Origin: Sulfurospirillum diekertiae
Lineage (GTDB): Bacteria > Campylobacterota > Campylobacteria > Campylobacterales > Sulfurospirillaceae
Assembly (NCBI RefSeq): GCF_011769985.2
Contig: NZ_CP039734.2
Location: 1,054,001 to 1,118,000 of the forward strand
DNA length: 64,000 nt
Reading direction: 5' to 3'
Position 1 is the first letter of the stretch. Each line of letters opens with the position of its first letter. Below the pieces are notes generated by a model that did not search any database, had not been told where the DNA came from, and worked only from the letters and a program-made list of their open reading frames with translations. Of the stretch, positions 54,660 to 63,477 are shown one piece after another. The translations under genes and the position numbers were made by a program.

Positions 54660-55133
54660 TTAGCCTTTTTGCGCCATCAATTTTGTGTATTCGTCATAAT
54701 CCACTACCGAAATAGCACTGGTTGTGCAGACACGAATGCACGAAGGTCCCTCTGGGCGTTTAAAGCAGAGATTGCATTTCACAGCGATACGACGATCTTC
54801 TTTTTGAATCATCGTAATAGCGCCATATGGGCACACCAACGAACAACACCCACACCCAACACACGCCTCCTCATGAATCTTGATAAAATCATCCATTTTT
54901 TCAATGACACCATGCGGGCAGACCGCTAAACACGAAGGTGATTCGCAGTGCATACACTGAAGAGGGGACGTTTTACCTTCAAACTTGATCACACGGTTAC
55001 GCGAAATAAGCGGTACTTTGGTTTCATAAGCTTCTTCAAACGTAATGCCTTGAAAACTGGCCGCACAGGCTAACTCACAACTTAAACATCCGACACATTT
55101 GGTACTGTCAGCAAAGATAAAATGGTTTCGCAT
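54660..55133 (-). CDS. HycB-like polyferredoxin
   Basis: A 157-residue protein with four cysteine clusters typical of HycB/HydN electron-transfer subunits: CVGCLSCELAC, CMHCESPSCLAVCP, CVGCGCCSLVCP and CNLCFKRPEGPSC. Each pair binds a [4Fe-4S] cluster. The start ATG 55133 lies one base after the stop of the large-subunit gene; the frame extends further left but overlaps that gene. It should link the hydrogenase module to a redox partner such as the GltD-like subunit. Confidence 0.88.
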   Translation of the reverse strand: MRNHFIFADSTKCVGCLSCELACAASFQGITFEEAYETKVPLISRNRVIKFEGKTSPLQCMHCESPSCLAVCPHGVIEKMDDFIKIHEEACVGCGCCSLVCPYGAITMIQKEDRRIAVKCNLCFKRPEGPSCIRVCTTSAISVVDYDEYTKLMAQKG

Positions 55134-55134
55134 C

Positions 55135-56223
55135 TTAACGCTCGGTACAAGAGATACAAGGATCGATGCTATTAAAAATGAGTGCAACATCCTCAATATT
55201 ATTGTTTGGCATCATCACTTTAAGCGCCTCCCAGTTCATGTAGGTCGGCACGCGCCACTTCATACGCTCTGGTTTTTGGGTGCCATTGGTTTTGAGATAA
55301 TAAACCAGCTCACCGCGTGGTGCTTCGGTGCGAGAGACAGCTTCACCTTCAAGAATGTGTGTGCGTGTTGGAAGTACAACATCTCCCGTTGGCATGGAAT
55401 CCAGTGCCTGATGGAGCAGTTTCATGGACTCTAAGATTTCATACAGTCTTACTTTGGCACGTGAAAGCACATCGCCATCTTTTTGGAGTGCAACATCAAA
55501 GTGTAGGTTGGCATATGCGGCATAAGGAGCGCGTTTTCGTACATCATTGTTGACACCACTTGCACGTGCTACTGGACCTACAACGCCTAGTCTCAGGGCA
55601 TCTTCATAACTAAGTACGCCAACTCCTCCAATACGCACGATCAGCGTTGGGTCAGTTTCAAACAGAGCGATAAACGCTTCAATTTTAGGTTTATTTTTAT
55701 CCAGCGTCGCTTTGATAGAAGCGATCAGTGTAGCGTCCAGATCAAACTTCACGCCACCAATCGTATTGGCACTTAAGTCCATGCGATTGCCCCAAATGGC
55801 TTCTTTCAGGTCTTGAAAATCTTCACGTGTCTCTAAAAACTGTGTCATCAAGGTTTTGTTATGAATGAGATGGCTAAGCATACCAAGGTTAAAGAGATGA
55901 CTGGCTATACGTTTGATCTCATCGGCCACAACACGTAAGTAAAGGGCGCGCTCAGGCAGGCTGAGTCCTGCGATCTTCTCCACCGCCATGCAGTAGGTAA
56001 AGGGATGGTTGTTGGAGCAGAGTGCACAGACTTTCTCAGTGATGATCAGGTTTTGTAAGAAGTTTCGTTGAAGCACGATAGATTCAATGCCACGATGAAC
56101 AAACCCGTTGATCATATCAACACTGTGAATCGTTTTTCCATCACTGTTGGGTTCGATTTTAAAGTAAACGGGCTCTTCAAGCGCCACGTCAAAAGGTCCT
56201 AAAATCACTTTTGTTTTATCCAC
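55135..56223 (-). CDS. [NiFe] hydrogenase large subunit, group 4 type
   Basis: A 362-residue catalytic subunit. The N-terminal Ni-ligand motif is EKVCALCSNNHPFTYC, and the C-terminal motif is DPCISCTER, directly followed by the stop. Both CxxC pairs are intact, so Ni-Fe binding is expected. As in Ech- or CooH-type subunits, there is no cleavable C-terminal tail, so no maturation protease would be needed. It overlaps the NuoC-like gene by eight bases. It resembles HycE minus its N-terminal NuoC part, encoded here separately. Confidence 0.9.
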   Translation of the reverse strand: MDKTKVILGPFDVALEEPVYFKIEPNSDGKTIHSVDMINGFVHRGIESIVLQRNFLQNLIITEKVCALCSNNHPFTYCMAVEKIAGLSLPERALYLRVVADEIKRIASHLFNLGMLSHLIHNKTLMTQFLETREDFQDLKEAIWGNRMDLSANTIGGVKFDLDATLIASIKATLDKNKPKIEAFIALFETDPTLIVRIGGVGVLSYEDALRLGVVGPVARASGVNNDVRKRAPYAAYANLHFDVALQKDGDVLSRAKVRLYEILESMKLLHQALDSMPTGDVVLPTRTHILEGEAVSRTEAPRGELVYYLKTNGTQKPERMKWRVPTYMNWEALKVMMPNNNIEDVALIFNSIDPCISCTER

Positions 56224-56710
56224 GGTTGATCCCTTCTTCTGCTTTAACTTTACTCCAAAGTTCTTGGCTTACTTTGCCACTCATGGCTGAAGAGAGCGAG
56301 TAATACTCTTCAAGTACGCTCTCCTTAATGGACTCATCCAAAAAGAGGCGTTTGGGATTGGGATGGTTCAAGATGGCTATACCATAGATTTCGCTAAGCT
56401 CCCTTTCTGTCCAGTCGGCACTTTTAAACAGAGGCGTGATGGAGGGAACGCTTTTGTCGGTGATGTGCAGTTTCACATTGAGCATGATGCCATCAAGGTC
56501 AAAATGGTAGACCAGCTCATGCCCCTTTTCTTTTTCATAAGCAGTGATCATACAGACTCGAGCGTTCATTGTCTGTAAGATCTCTGCAAGTTGTGAAAGC
56601 ATATTTTTAGCATCTATCTCGCACCAAAGACTGTCACCTTTTACGTCAAAGTGAGCATTAATTTTGAGTGTGGAAAGAATATCGTTTAACTTTACATGTA
56701 AAGATTTCAT
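56216..56710 (-). CDS. NuoC/HycE-N-like hydrogenase subunit
   Basis: A 164-residue protein of the NADH dehydrogenase 30-kDa subunit family. The signature is FKSADWTERELSEIYGI, then NHPNPKRLFLDE. It corresponds to the N-terminal part of HycE. A 12-mer copy (56691-56702) overlaps codons 3-6 and encodes SLHVK close to the start codon. The last gene stop and this start are nearly adjacent. It likely stabilises the large/small subunit interface. Confidence 0.87.
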   Translation of the reverse strand: MKSLHVKLNDILSTLKINAHFDVKGDSLWCEIDAKNMLSQLAEILQTMNARVCMITAYEKEKGHELVYHFDLDGIMLNVKLHITDKSVPSITPLFKSADWTERELSEIYGIAILNHPNPKRLFLDESIKESVLEEYYSLSSAMSGKVSQELWSKVKAEEGINRG

Positions 56711-57136
56711 TTAAAGGACTCGCTTTGCAAAAGTATGGTCACGTCTGCATTTAGGACAGAGGTTAAAGAGCGATACAAGCTCTTCACTCACGTTTTTAAA
56801 CCCTTTTTGCAGCATGGTTTGAGGTACATTTATCATGGGTTCATGACATTTTTGGCATTCACCATATTCGACCATATTGGCAGTAATGGAGGTGTATTTT
56901 TCATTTTGCGGTGTTGCTTCCGCCAAGGTATTACTTAAAGCAATAGCGCCTGTGGGACAAAAATAAGTACAGTTACCGCATACGGTACAGGTGTTGTGCC
57001 AAATAATAAAGTCATAGCTTTTGTGTGGCTCAACACAGGAGATATTAATCGCTCCAGCAGGGCAGACAAACACACACGTTTGGCAGAGCACGCATAGCTC
57101 TTTGTTAAAGGTGATTTTTCCTTTGTAGGCATTCAT
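56711..57136 (-). CDS. HycF-like 2x[4Fe-4S] ferredoxin subunit
   Basis: A 141-residue protein from ATG 57136. It has two ferredoxin motifs (LCVLCQTCVFVCPAGAI and NTCTVCGNCTYFCPTGAI) and, in its second half, two additional CxxC pairs (GECQKCHEP and FNLCPKCRRD) that look like a zinc or rubredoxin-like site, not present in HycF/EchF. It overlaps the small-subunit gene by ATGA and ends right before the NuoC-like gene. Likely an internal electron wire of the hydrogenase. Confidence 0.85.
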   Translation of the reverse strand: MNAYKGKITFNKELCVLCQTCVFVCPAGAINISCVEPHKSYDFIIWHNTCTVCGNCTYFCPTGAIALSNTLAEATPQNEKYTSITANMVEYGECQKCHEPMINVPQTMLQKGFKNVSEELVSLFNLCPKCRRDHTFAKRVL

Positions 57137-57546
57137 GCGTTCACCTTCTCTTTCCAAAGCGAACACGCTTGAATGAGTCCATCCACAATGCTCTGAGGGG
57201 AAGGAGGGCAACCTGCGATGTTGACATCCACATTCACAAAACGATCGAGTGGTCCTTCGATAGAGTAGCTATCGCGAAACACGCCACCCGTTATTGGACA
57301 AATTCCCATCGCAACCACGACTTTTTCATCAGGCAAACGTTTAAGCGTAGCTTCTAAAAAAGGTTTGGAACGTGTGGTGATAGAACCCGTGACGATGACA
57401 ATATTTGCCTCTTCAGGATTGTTTGTGTAGGTGCAATGAAGGGTATCAAAACCAAATTTAGGAACAAGGATGCTTGCTAAGAGCTCGACATCACAGCCAT
57501 TGCAGGAACCTGCGTTGATACGATAAACGTTGATATTATCTACCAT
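57133..57546 (-). CDS. [NiFe] hydrogenase small subunit, group 4 (HycG/EchC/NuoB-like)
   Basis: A 137-residue small subunit with the proximal [4Fe-4S] ligands in NAGSCNGCDVELL, AMGICPITGG and IAGCPPSP, as in NuoB-type subunits. It is the first gene of the seven-gene operon (small subunit, HycF-like, NuoC-like, large subunit, HycB-like, HypA, GltD-like). No membrane subunit gene (NuoH/NuoL type) precedes it: the upstream gene is on the other strand. Confidence 0.9.
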   Translation of the reverse strand: MVDNINVYRINAGSCNGCDVELLASILVPKFGFDTLHCTYTNNPEEANIVIVTGSITTRSKPFLEATLKRLPDEKVVVAMGICPITGGVFRDSYSIEGPLDRFVNVDVNIAGCPPSPQSIVDGLIQACSLWKEKVNA

Positions 57547-57617
57547 AAAGGGTCTCTTTAAAGTGCAATTTTTTAAAAATTAATTAATTAAATCTGTAAA
57601 GATTGAATTAAAGTTTG

Positions 57618-57632
57618 TATTGTAACACAATA
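57618..57632. promoter_or_regulatory. Inverted repeat in the hydrogenase operon promoter region
   Basis: TATTGT and ACAATA separated by AAC (57618-57632) lie 72 bases before the small-subunit start codon, in a 200-base AT-rich divergent region. This is a possible regulator site; no protein can be named. Confidence 0.35.
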
Positions 57633-57746
57633 ATGAATGATTTTAGAAGATTTAATCATGTATTACATCACAAAAAAAGCGCTATAGTGCAAAGAATTTT
57701 GGGATGAAAAAGGTAAAATACTCTATTTTACATGTAAAGGATAAAA

Positions 57747-58310
57747 ATGCCAAAAAGAGAAGAGGCGTTTGCTTTGCTTAAAGCCTATAACGGCGATGCG
57801 CTTGTGACTCATGGTCTTGCCGTTGAGGGAACGATGCGTTACTTTGCAACCAAAGCGGGTGAAGATGAAGAAACATGGGGTATTGTTGGGCTTTTGCACG
57901 ATATTGACTATGAAAAATTCCCTGAGCTTCACTGTCACAAAGGTGCGGAAATACTCAAAGAACAGGGGTATTCAGAAGTCATTATTCGCGCGATGATGTC
58001 CCATGGATGGGGTATTTGCACCGACGTTGAACCACACAGTCAAATGGAAAAAACGCTTTATGCAGTGGATGAACTGACCGGTCTTATTACTGCGTGTGCA
58101 CTGGTTCGTCCTAGTAAATCAGTCATGGACTTAGAGCTTTCATCGGTGAAGAAAAAGTTTAAGACAGCCTCTTTTGCGGCAGGTGCGAGTAGGGAAGTGA
58201 TTCAAAAAGGCGCAGACATGCTTGGTGTGAGTCTCGATGAACTTATCGTTGATGTGATCGCTGCCATGAGAGCAATCGCACCAAATCTTGGATTAGAGCT
58301 CAAAAACTAA
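57747..58310 (+). CDS. HD-domain hydrolase
   Basis: A 187-residue cytoplasmic HD phosphohydrolase-type protein. The metal residues are in VTHGLAVEGTMRYF (His), IVGLLHDIDYEKFP (His-Asp pair) and the later Asp in YAVDELTGLI. Related proteins act on nucleotides or phosphorylated metabolites. Its substrate is unknown. A 12-mer copy ends eight bases before the start codon, immediately followed by the ribosome site AAAGGAT. Confidence 0.85.
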   Translation: MPKREEAFALLKAYNGDALVTHGLAVEGTMRYFATKAGEDEETWGIVGLLHDIDYEKFPELHCHKGAEILKEQGYSEVIIRAMMSHGWGICTDVEPHSQMEKTLYAVDELTGLITACALVRPSKSVMDLELSSVKKKFKTASFAAGASREVIQKGADMLGVSLDELIVDVIAAMRAIAPNLGLELKN

Positions 58311-58311
58311 T

Positions 58312-59100
58312 TCAGCGACGACGCCTTTTGGAAGGCGCAGGGGCTTTTTTCACAATAGGGCGGTAATCGACGATGGTTGCTGTCCCTTTTCCCGGGTAAC
58401 GATTCATCTCAAAATGCTCACCGAGTTTGGCAAGAAGTGATGTGATCTTACTTGAACCATAGGTGCGTGGGTCAAAGTCAGGCGATTGACGTTTGATGTA
58501 CGCACCCGCAGCCGATACACTTGCCCAACCCTCATCATCTTGAGTCTTTTCCCATCCGATGAGTAGTAGTTTGATAAGCTCTTTGAGACCATCGTCATTG
58601 GATGCTTTATTGGTGGTTTTAATTTCTTCTGGCACATCCTCAAGGGGTTCGGCATTGACACTAAGATTTTCGGTGAAGATAAAATCATCGCAGGCATTAC
58701 GAAACGAAATAGGTGTTTTGTGTTCGCCAAATCCGAAGACATAAATCTCTGATTCTTTCAGGCGAGAGGCAAGCTTGGTAAAGTCACTGTCACTGGAGAC
58801 CAGTGCGAAGGCATCAAACTTTTGGGTGTAAAGCAGATCCATTGCATCAATAATCATGGAAGCATCTGTCGAATTTTTCCCTGTTGTATAAGCAAACTGT
58901 TGAATAGGCTGTACCGCAAGCTCGTTGAGAATCTCTTTCCAGTTTTTAAGGTAACTGCTTGACCAGTCACCATAGGCTCGCTTAACAATGATATGACCAT
59001 GGGTGGAGAGTTCTGCAAGAATCAGTTCGATCTTGCTTTGTTGGGCATTATCTGCATCTATGAGGACAACAATTCGTTTTTCTTCACTAATATTTTTCAT
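58312..59100 (-). CDS. NYN-domain (LabA/DUF88) protein with OST-HTH-like domain
   Basis: A 262-residue putative RNase. The N-terminal PIN-like NYN domain (1-145) shows VVLIDADNAQ, TGKNSTDASMIIDAMD and LVSSDSDFTKLASRL, holding four conserved Asp for metal. A C-terminal winged-helix (OST-HTH/LOTUS-like) follows with WASVSAAGAYIKRQSPDFDPRTYG and LLAKLGEHFEMNR, ending in a basic tail (KKAPAPSKRRRR). This is a common bacterial architecture with RNA as likely target. It is convergent with the HD gene, one base between the stops. Confidence 0.88.
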   Translation of the reverse strand: MKNISEEKRIVVLIDADNAQQSKIELILAELSTHGHIIVKRAYGDWSSSYLKNWKEILNELAVQPIQQFAYTTGKNSTDASMIIDAMDLLYTQKFDAFALVSSDSDFTKLASRLKESEIYVFGFGEHKTPISFRNACDDFIFTENLSVNAEPLEDVPEEIKTTNKASNDDGLKELIKLLLIGWEKTQDDEGWASVSAAGAYIKRQSPDFDPRTYGSSKITSLLAKLGEHFEMNRYPGKGTATIVDYRPIVKKAPAPSKRRRR

Positions 59101-59139
59101 CGAAATGCCTTTAAATCTAATGGAAGCATTATAGCCTAG

Positions 59140-60363
59140 TTATGATCTCTTAGCGTTTTGTATGCTTCTCCATAAGTAGGGCAAAAAGAGTGCGATGATA
59201 AGAAGAGCAGAGCATCCCTCTAAAATAAGAGTTTCCTCTGCTCCTATATAATGAGAAATCGTTCCGATCAAGAGTGCACCGAGAGGTTGCATACCAAAGA
59301 AAGCCATCGCGAAATAGCTAATGACACGCCCCCGCATTTCACTTGAAGAGGTGGTTTGAAGCAAGGTATTGATGATGGTAACATGTAACATCATACCAAA
59401 GCCCGCAAGGGTGCAAAATAAAAAAGAAAAGCTGAGCGTATGGGAGAGGGCAAAAAAGAGTATGCCTAAGCCAAAAAGCGTGGTAGCGATGATCAGTAAT
59501 TTTCTGAGATTGTTATTGGTTCTTAAAGAAGCCAACAGTATGGCGCCACTTAAAGCTCCCACGCCCACAAAACTGTTCAAATACCCATAAATCGTCGCAT
59601 CTCCTCCTAATGTTTCCTTGGCAATAATGGGAAACAAGGTTGTATAAGGAAGTACGAGCAGACTCATAAGAGAAAGCAGTAAGACCAAGACACCAAGAGA
59701 GGGCGTTGATTTGAGATAATGCAAACCGTCTTTAAGATCAGCAAATATTTTTTGTGTATGCGCTTGGGGAATATACGCGGGTAATTTCATTGCAAGCAGT
59801 GAAACAATAACCGCAATAAAACTCAGAGCATTAAGCATAAAACAGATACCTGCTCCAAACGTTTCGAGGATAAAACCCGCAACAGCAGGACCGATGAGAC
59901 GGGCTAGATTGACCATGGTCGAATTCAGTGCTATCGCATTGCCCACATCTTCCTTTCGCTCAACCATGTAATGTACTAAAGATTGACGTGCTGGGACATC
60001 AAACGCATTGACAATGCCCAATAGGACACTAAGAACAATAAGCTCTACCACCGAATAATCCGTAAAAACAACCACCAACGTCATCGCAATGGCTTGTACC
60101 ATCGAAGCAATCTGAGTGAGGAGAAGGACTTTAAAACGATCATACCTATCGGCGATCGTACCGCCAAGCAGTGAAAATAGAAACGAAGGAAATTGGCTTG
60201 CAAACACACTAAGACCTAGTATAAAAGCAGAGTTCGTTTGCATGTAGATAACCCAATAAACGGCAGTACGTTGCATCCATGTGCCCATCAAAGAGATGGA
60301 TTGTCCTGAAAAAAAGAGTCGATAATTGCGGCTTTGAAAAGCCCTGAAGGTGTTGATGTTCAT
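59140..60363 (-). CDS. MFS exporter (EntS-like)
   Basis: A 407-residue major-facilitator permease with about 12 helices; motif A appears as GGTIADRYDRFKVLL. The NYRLFFSGQSISLMGTWMQRTAVYWV start is typical of the MFS_3/EntS branch. It is the last gene of a marR-isochorismatase-MFS unit, suggesting export of an aromatic or antimicrobial compound. The substrate is unknown. Confidence 0.87.
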   Translation of the reverse strand: MNINTFRAFQSRNYRLFFSGQSISLMGTWMQRTAVYWVIYMQTNSAFILGLSVFASQFPSFLFSLLGGTIADRYDRFKVLLLTQIASMVQAIAMTLVVVFTDYSVVELIVLSVLLGIVNAFDVPARQSLVHYMVERKEDVGNAIALNSTMVNLARLIGPAVAGFILETFGAGICFMLNALSFIAVIVSLLAMKLPAYIPQAHTQKIFADLKDGLHYLKSTPSLGVLVLLLSLMSLLVLPYTTLFPIIAKETLGGDATIYGYLNSFVGVGALSGAILLASLRTNNNLRKLLIIATTLFGLGILFFALSHTLSFSFLFCTLAGFGMMLHVTIINTLLQTTSSSEMRGRVISYFAMAFFGMQPLGALLIGTISHYIGAEETLILEGCSALLIIALFLPYLWRSIQNAKRS

Positions 60364-60372
60364 TTTTTGCTC

Positions 60373-60948
60373 TTATTTTCTATTGCGTAATGCTGCAACA
60401 ATCTGATCTGTATCTCCTATCTCCCCAATACGAGGGAAAATAGTGTTAATACTGTGCTGATGTGCCTCTAAAATTGAGTCACTCATCGCATCGATTGCAA
60501 AGCTAATGTTGTAGCCAAGCTCACTGGCTGCGCGTGCTGTTCCTTCCACTCCAATACTTGTGGCAATTCCTGCTAAAACAATGCCTGTGATATTTCGCTT
60601 TTGTAAAGCTTCATGCAAAGGTGTATTGTAAAAAGCATTCCATGTCTGTTTGGTAATAAAAACATCCTCAGGCTTTGTGTGAATCTCTTCCACAATTTTT
60701 GTAAAATCAGCACTTAGTGTTGGCGAAGAATGTTGAGCATTACCCTCTTTGCGTGACTTTGTCCACGGTGCATTGGTTGGATCAACATTAACGATGACAA
60801 TGGGGAGTGTTGCGATACGAAAAGCATTGATGAGGTCTATTACTTTGGCAAGAAGTTCTTTTCTTGGGTGAATACGAGGGACATGCACGATACCTTCTTG
60901 TAAATCAATTAAAATAAGGGCAGTATGCTTATCAAGAGCTGTTATCAT
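60373..60948 (-). CDS. Isochorismatase-family hydrolase
   Basis: A 191-residue cysteine-hydrolase-fold protein. The catalytic Asp is in LILIDLQEGIV and the Lys in FITKQTWNAF. At the position of the nucleophilic Cys the sequence reads AGIATSIGVEGTA, so Gly replaces Cys, as in true isochorismatases that lack the nucleophile. It may hydrolyse a vinyl ether or be a modified amidase. It lies between the MarR gene (10-base gap) and the MFS gene (nine bases), in one unit. Confidence 0.83.
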   Translation of the reverse strand: MITALDKHTALILIDLQEGIVHVPRIHPRKELLAKVIDLINAFRIATLPIVIVNVDPTNAPWTKSRKEGNAQHSSPTLSADFTKIVEEIHTKPEDVFITKQTWNAFYNTPLHEALQKRNITGIVLAGIATSIGVEGTARAASELGYNISFAIDAMSDSILEAHQHSINTIFPRIGEIGDTDQIVAALRNRK

Positions 60949-60958
60949 GGCAATATCC

Positions 60959-61390
60959 TTAGTCTTGTTGGTCTATGAGTTTATGCAAAATAGGGAGTGC
61001 TTGTTCCAAGAGTAAAACTTCTTCCTCATTCAAGACAGCTTCAATCGTATTTTTCAGCCATTCATTTTTATCTTTTTTCATCTTCTCTAACATTTGTGTG
61101 CCATACGCAGTGAGAGAAATATAGATTTTACGTTTATCTTTTGAACAAGGTTTTCGTTGAATCAACGCATCATTTTCGAGTTTATGCAGTATTTGTGACA
61201 TGGATTGTGTTTTCACACGTGTTAATGTCGCAAGTTGTGAAGGTAGCAAAGCAGGGTTTTTTGATAAATGTGCGATGGTTTCTAACTCTGTCATAGAATA
61301 GATACTGACCAAGGAGATATGCTTGCGTAATTCTTTATGAAGTGTTGTGATCGTTCTTTGCAGAGAAGAAGAGAGCTCAAAAATATCCAT
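60959..61390 (-). CDS. MarR-family regulator
   Basis: A 143-residue winged-helix repressor (LPSQLATLTRVKTQSMSQILHKLENDALIQRKP, then the wing DKRKIYISLT). It heads its own operon with the isochorismatase-like and exporter genes and probably autoregulates through the large palindrome 11 bases upstream, being released by an aromatic ligand as in other members. Confidence 0.88.
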   Translation of the reverse strand: MDIFELSSSLQRTITTLHKELRKHISLVSIYSMTELETIAHLSKNPALLPSQLATLTRVKTQSMSQILHKLENDALIQRKPCSKDKRKIYISLTAYGTQMLEKMKKDKNEWLKNTIEAVLNEEEVLLLEQALPILHKLIDQQD

Positions 61391-61401
61391 AATGCATCCT
61401 T

Positions 61402-61433
61402 TTATTCGTTAAACTTGTAAGTTTAACGAATAA
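61402..61433. promoter_or_regulatory. 32-bp palindrome, probable MarR operator
   Basis: TTATTCGTTAAACTT (61402-61416) and its exact complement (61419-61433) flank a two-base centre. The site lies 11 bases before the MarR start codon. Size and position fit an autoregulatory operator. Confidence 0.75.
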
Positions 61434-61775
61434 AATTATAACGTTATTTATGCTAGTAGTCAATAAAAATGAATTCAAATAAGTATAATTTTATGTACTA
61501 TTATATGTAAATCATACAATAGACTTCACACAATATCGAAGAGCGATGGTATAAAAAGGCTTTACATGTAAACATCAAGTAGATATGCAAACACCAATAC
61601 TACGTTTTTATGGCTAGAAAAAGACTTTGTTAAAAGACTCACCTTATGGGTACTTTATTTTAAGAACCTATACGTAGCGTACAAATATCTTTGTCTTTTA
61701 CCAGCCATTTTTTAATTTGAGGAGAAAAAGACCGCCAATTGAAGGTTTTATCTGTAGCGGTCTTTTGCGTGTTAT
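61434..61775. other. Gene-free stretch with a terminator and a 12-mer copy
   Basis: It holds a 12-mer at 61561-61572 and, at 61726-61766, a hairpin (AAAAGACCGC pairing with GCGGTCTTTT, 10-bp stem, 21-base loop) that ends the slyD transcript. No gene is recognised in the remaining AT-rich sequence. Confidence 0.6.
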
Positions 61776-62250
61776 TTATCTTGCGTGCTCTTCTTTGATC
61801 TCTTTTGCGGTAGCTTTACGCACGTCTAATACTTTGGCTTTAAAGATAACATCAATGCCTGCGAGTGGGTGATTGCCATCTAACGTGACATTGTCTTTGG
61901 TGATCTCTTTGATGGTGTAAGAAATTTTTTTGATCTTCCACGGCATCGTCTTCATCTTCAATGATTTCAACAAATTGCTCTCCAACAAAGATTTGGTCAT
62001 CAAATTCACCACGCTCTTCGATGGTGACTAACGATTCATCGTATTCACCAAAGGACTCTTTTGGGCTTAGTTGTACACTGATGCTATCGCCTACTTTTTT
62101 GCCATCAAGCTCTTTTTCGATTTTAGCAAAAATATCGTTGTAGCCACCGTGAAGATAGATGAGCGGATCAGCGCCTGAATCAAGCAAGTTTTTTGTTGTA
62201 TCGGTAATGGTATATTCAAGTGTTACCACCGAATTTTTTGAAATGGTCAT
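61776..62250 (-). pseudogene. slyD: SlyD-like FKBP peptidyl-prolyl isomerase, frameshifted in an A7 tract
   Basis: SlyD is a cytosolic prolyl isomerase and nickel-handling chaperone. The N-terminal part shows VVTLEYTITD, DPLIYLHGGYNDIF and LSPKESFGEYDESL. After EDEDDAVEDQ the frame fails in a run of seven A (plus-strand T at 61925-61931). Another frame continues with ISYTIKEITKDNVTLDGNHPLAG and VIFKAKVLDVRKAT, the expected SlyD end. With six A the two parts join as EDQKISYTIKEIT. The His-rich metal tail of E. coli SlyD is absent. Mutation, slippage rescue or assembly error are all possible. Confidence 0.88.
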
Positions 62251-62280
62251 CGTTCTTCCTTCTGTATATTTGAGTGGATT

Positions 62281-63399
62281 TTATCTTCTTTTGGACAAAT
62301 AATCCCTGAGTCGTTCAATGCCTTTTCGCATATGTTCTATATTTCGTGTGTAGGCAAAGCGAAGGTAGCGGTTTGTGCCATTGCTTCCAAAGTCAATACC
62401 CGGTGTTGTCGCAACATGGATATTTTCTAAGAGTTCTTTAGCAAATGCAAAACTATCATTGGAATATTTCGAAATATTGGCCCAGATGTAAAATGCTCCC
62501 TCAGGCTTTGCATCAATCTCAAAAAGTGTGGAGAGTTCGGTGTATAAAAAATCACGTCGGGCTTTGAATTCGGCTTTTATTTCTGTGAGATACGCTTCAT
62601 CAAAGGCTTCAAGTGCTCCGTATTGGCTAAGCGTGGGTGCTGAGATGAAAAGGTTTTGCGCGACGATTTCGGCATGGCGAACTTTTTCTTTAGGAACAAT
62701 CACCCAACCCAAACGCTGACCAGGCATACAGTAATACTTCGAAAAGCCATTAATAACCAAGACATTTTTGCTAAACTCAAGCGCACTGTGGGCGTTTTCT
62801 TCATAGGTTAACCCATGGTAAAGCTCATCGGAGATAAAGGCGATATTTTCTTTTTCGCAGTACTCAACCAACGCTTTGAGATTCTCTTTTTTATAAATAT
62901 TGCCCGTAGGATTGGCAGGTGAAGAGATTTGAAGGGCATCAAGTTGATGTGGTTTTAAATCCTTTACATGTAATTCAAACTCATCTTCTTTACCGATGGA
63001 CATAAACAGAGGTTTGATATCAAGAAGATGTGCAAAATTTTTGTAACACGGATAGGAAGGATCACTTAGTCCAAGTGTTGCGCCACCTTTGAGGGTGAGG
63101 GCATAGGCGATTAAAAAAGCACCGCTGGTTCCTGGAGTTAAAAAGATTTGATCGATGTCTATGCTTACACCATAGGTTGTCGCATAATGGTTCGCTATTT
63201 TTTCACGAAGTGCTATAAGACCGTGACTTTGTGTATATGAAAAGCGGTTTTCATCAATGCTTACATGTAACGCTTTTTTAACCTTAGGAGAGGGCGGAAG
63301 GTCGGGCTGACCAATCTCAAAATGGATACTATCTTCAAACTTTTCAGCCTCTTTGACAATGTCCATAACAATAAAAGAACTCATTTCGTTGCAACGCAT
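62281..63399 (-). CDS. PLP-dependent aminotransferase class I
   Basis: A 372-residue fold-type I aminotransferase. The PLP Lys is in NGFSKYYCMPGQRLGWV; ISSPANPTGNIY and FISDELYHGLTYE supply the Asn and Asp/Tyr cofactor contacts, and the Arg in RYLRFAYTR binds the substrate carboxylate. The exact amino acid is not clear; aspartate/tyrosine-type or MalY-like are possible. Two 12-mer variants (62963, 63261) fall inside the gene and encode LHVK- and LHVS-type segments. It stands alone. Confidence 0.88.
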   Translation of the reverse strand: MRCNEMSSFIVMDIVKEAEKFEDSIHFEIGQPDLPPSPKVKKALHVSIDENRFSYTQSHGLIALREKIANHYATTYGVSIDIDQIFLTPGTSGAFLIAYALTLKGGATLGLSDPSYPCYKNFAHLLDIKPLFMSIGKEDEFELHVKDLKPHQLDALQISSPANPTGNIYKKENLKALVEYCEKENIAFISDELYHGLTYEENAHSALEFSKNVLVINGFSKYYCMPGQRLGWVIVPKEKVRHAEIVAQNLFISAPTLSQYGALEAFDEAYLTEIKAEFKARRDFLYTELSTLFEIDAKPEGAFYIWANISKYSNDSFAFAKELLENIHVATTPGIDFGSNGTNRYLRFAYTRNIEHMRKGIERLRDYLSKRR

Positions 63400-63449
63400 A
63401 TACTTACCTTTTGATTTTAAAGCGGATATTATAGCTCATTTGAAAGCAG

Positions 63450-63469
63450 AGGGAAGTGAAGGCTTCCCT
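63450..63469. terminator. Hairpin after the CobW-type gene
   Basis: AGGGAAG (63450-63456) pairs with CTTCCCT (63463-63469), with a 6-base loop, nine bases after the stop of the minus-strand CobW-family gene. No strong T run follows. Confidence 0.5.
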
Positions 63470-63477
63470 GAAAAAGT

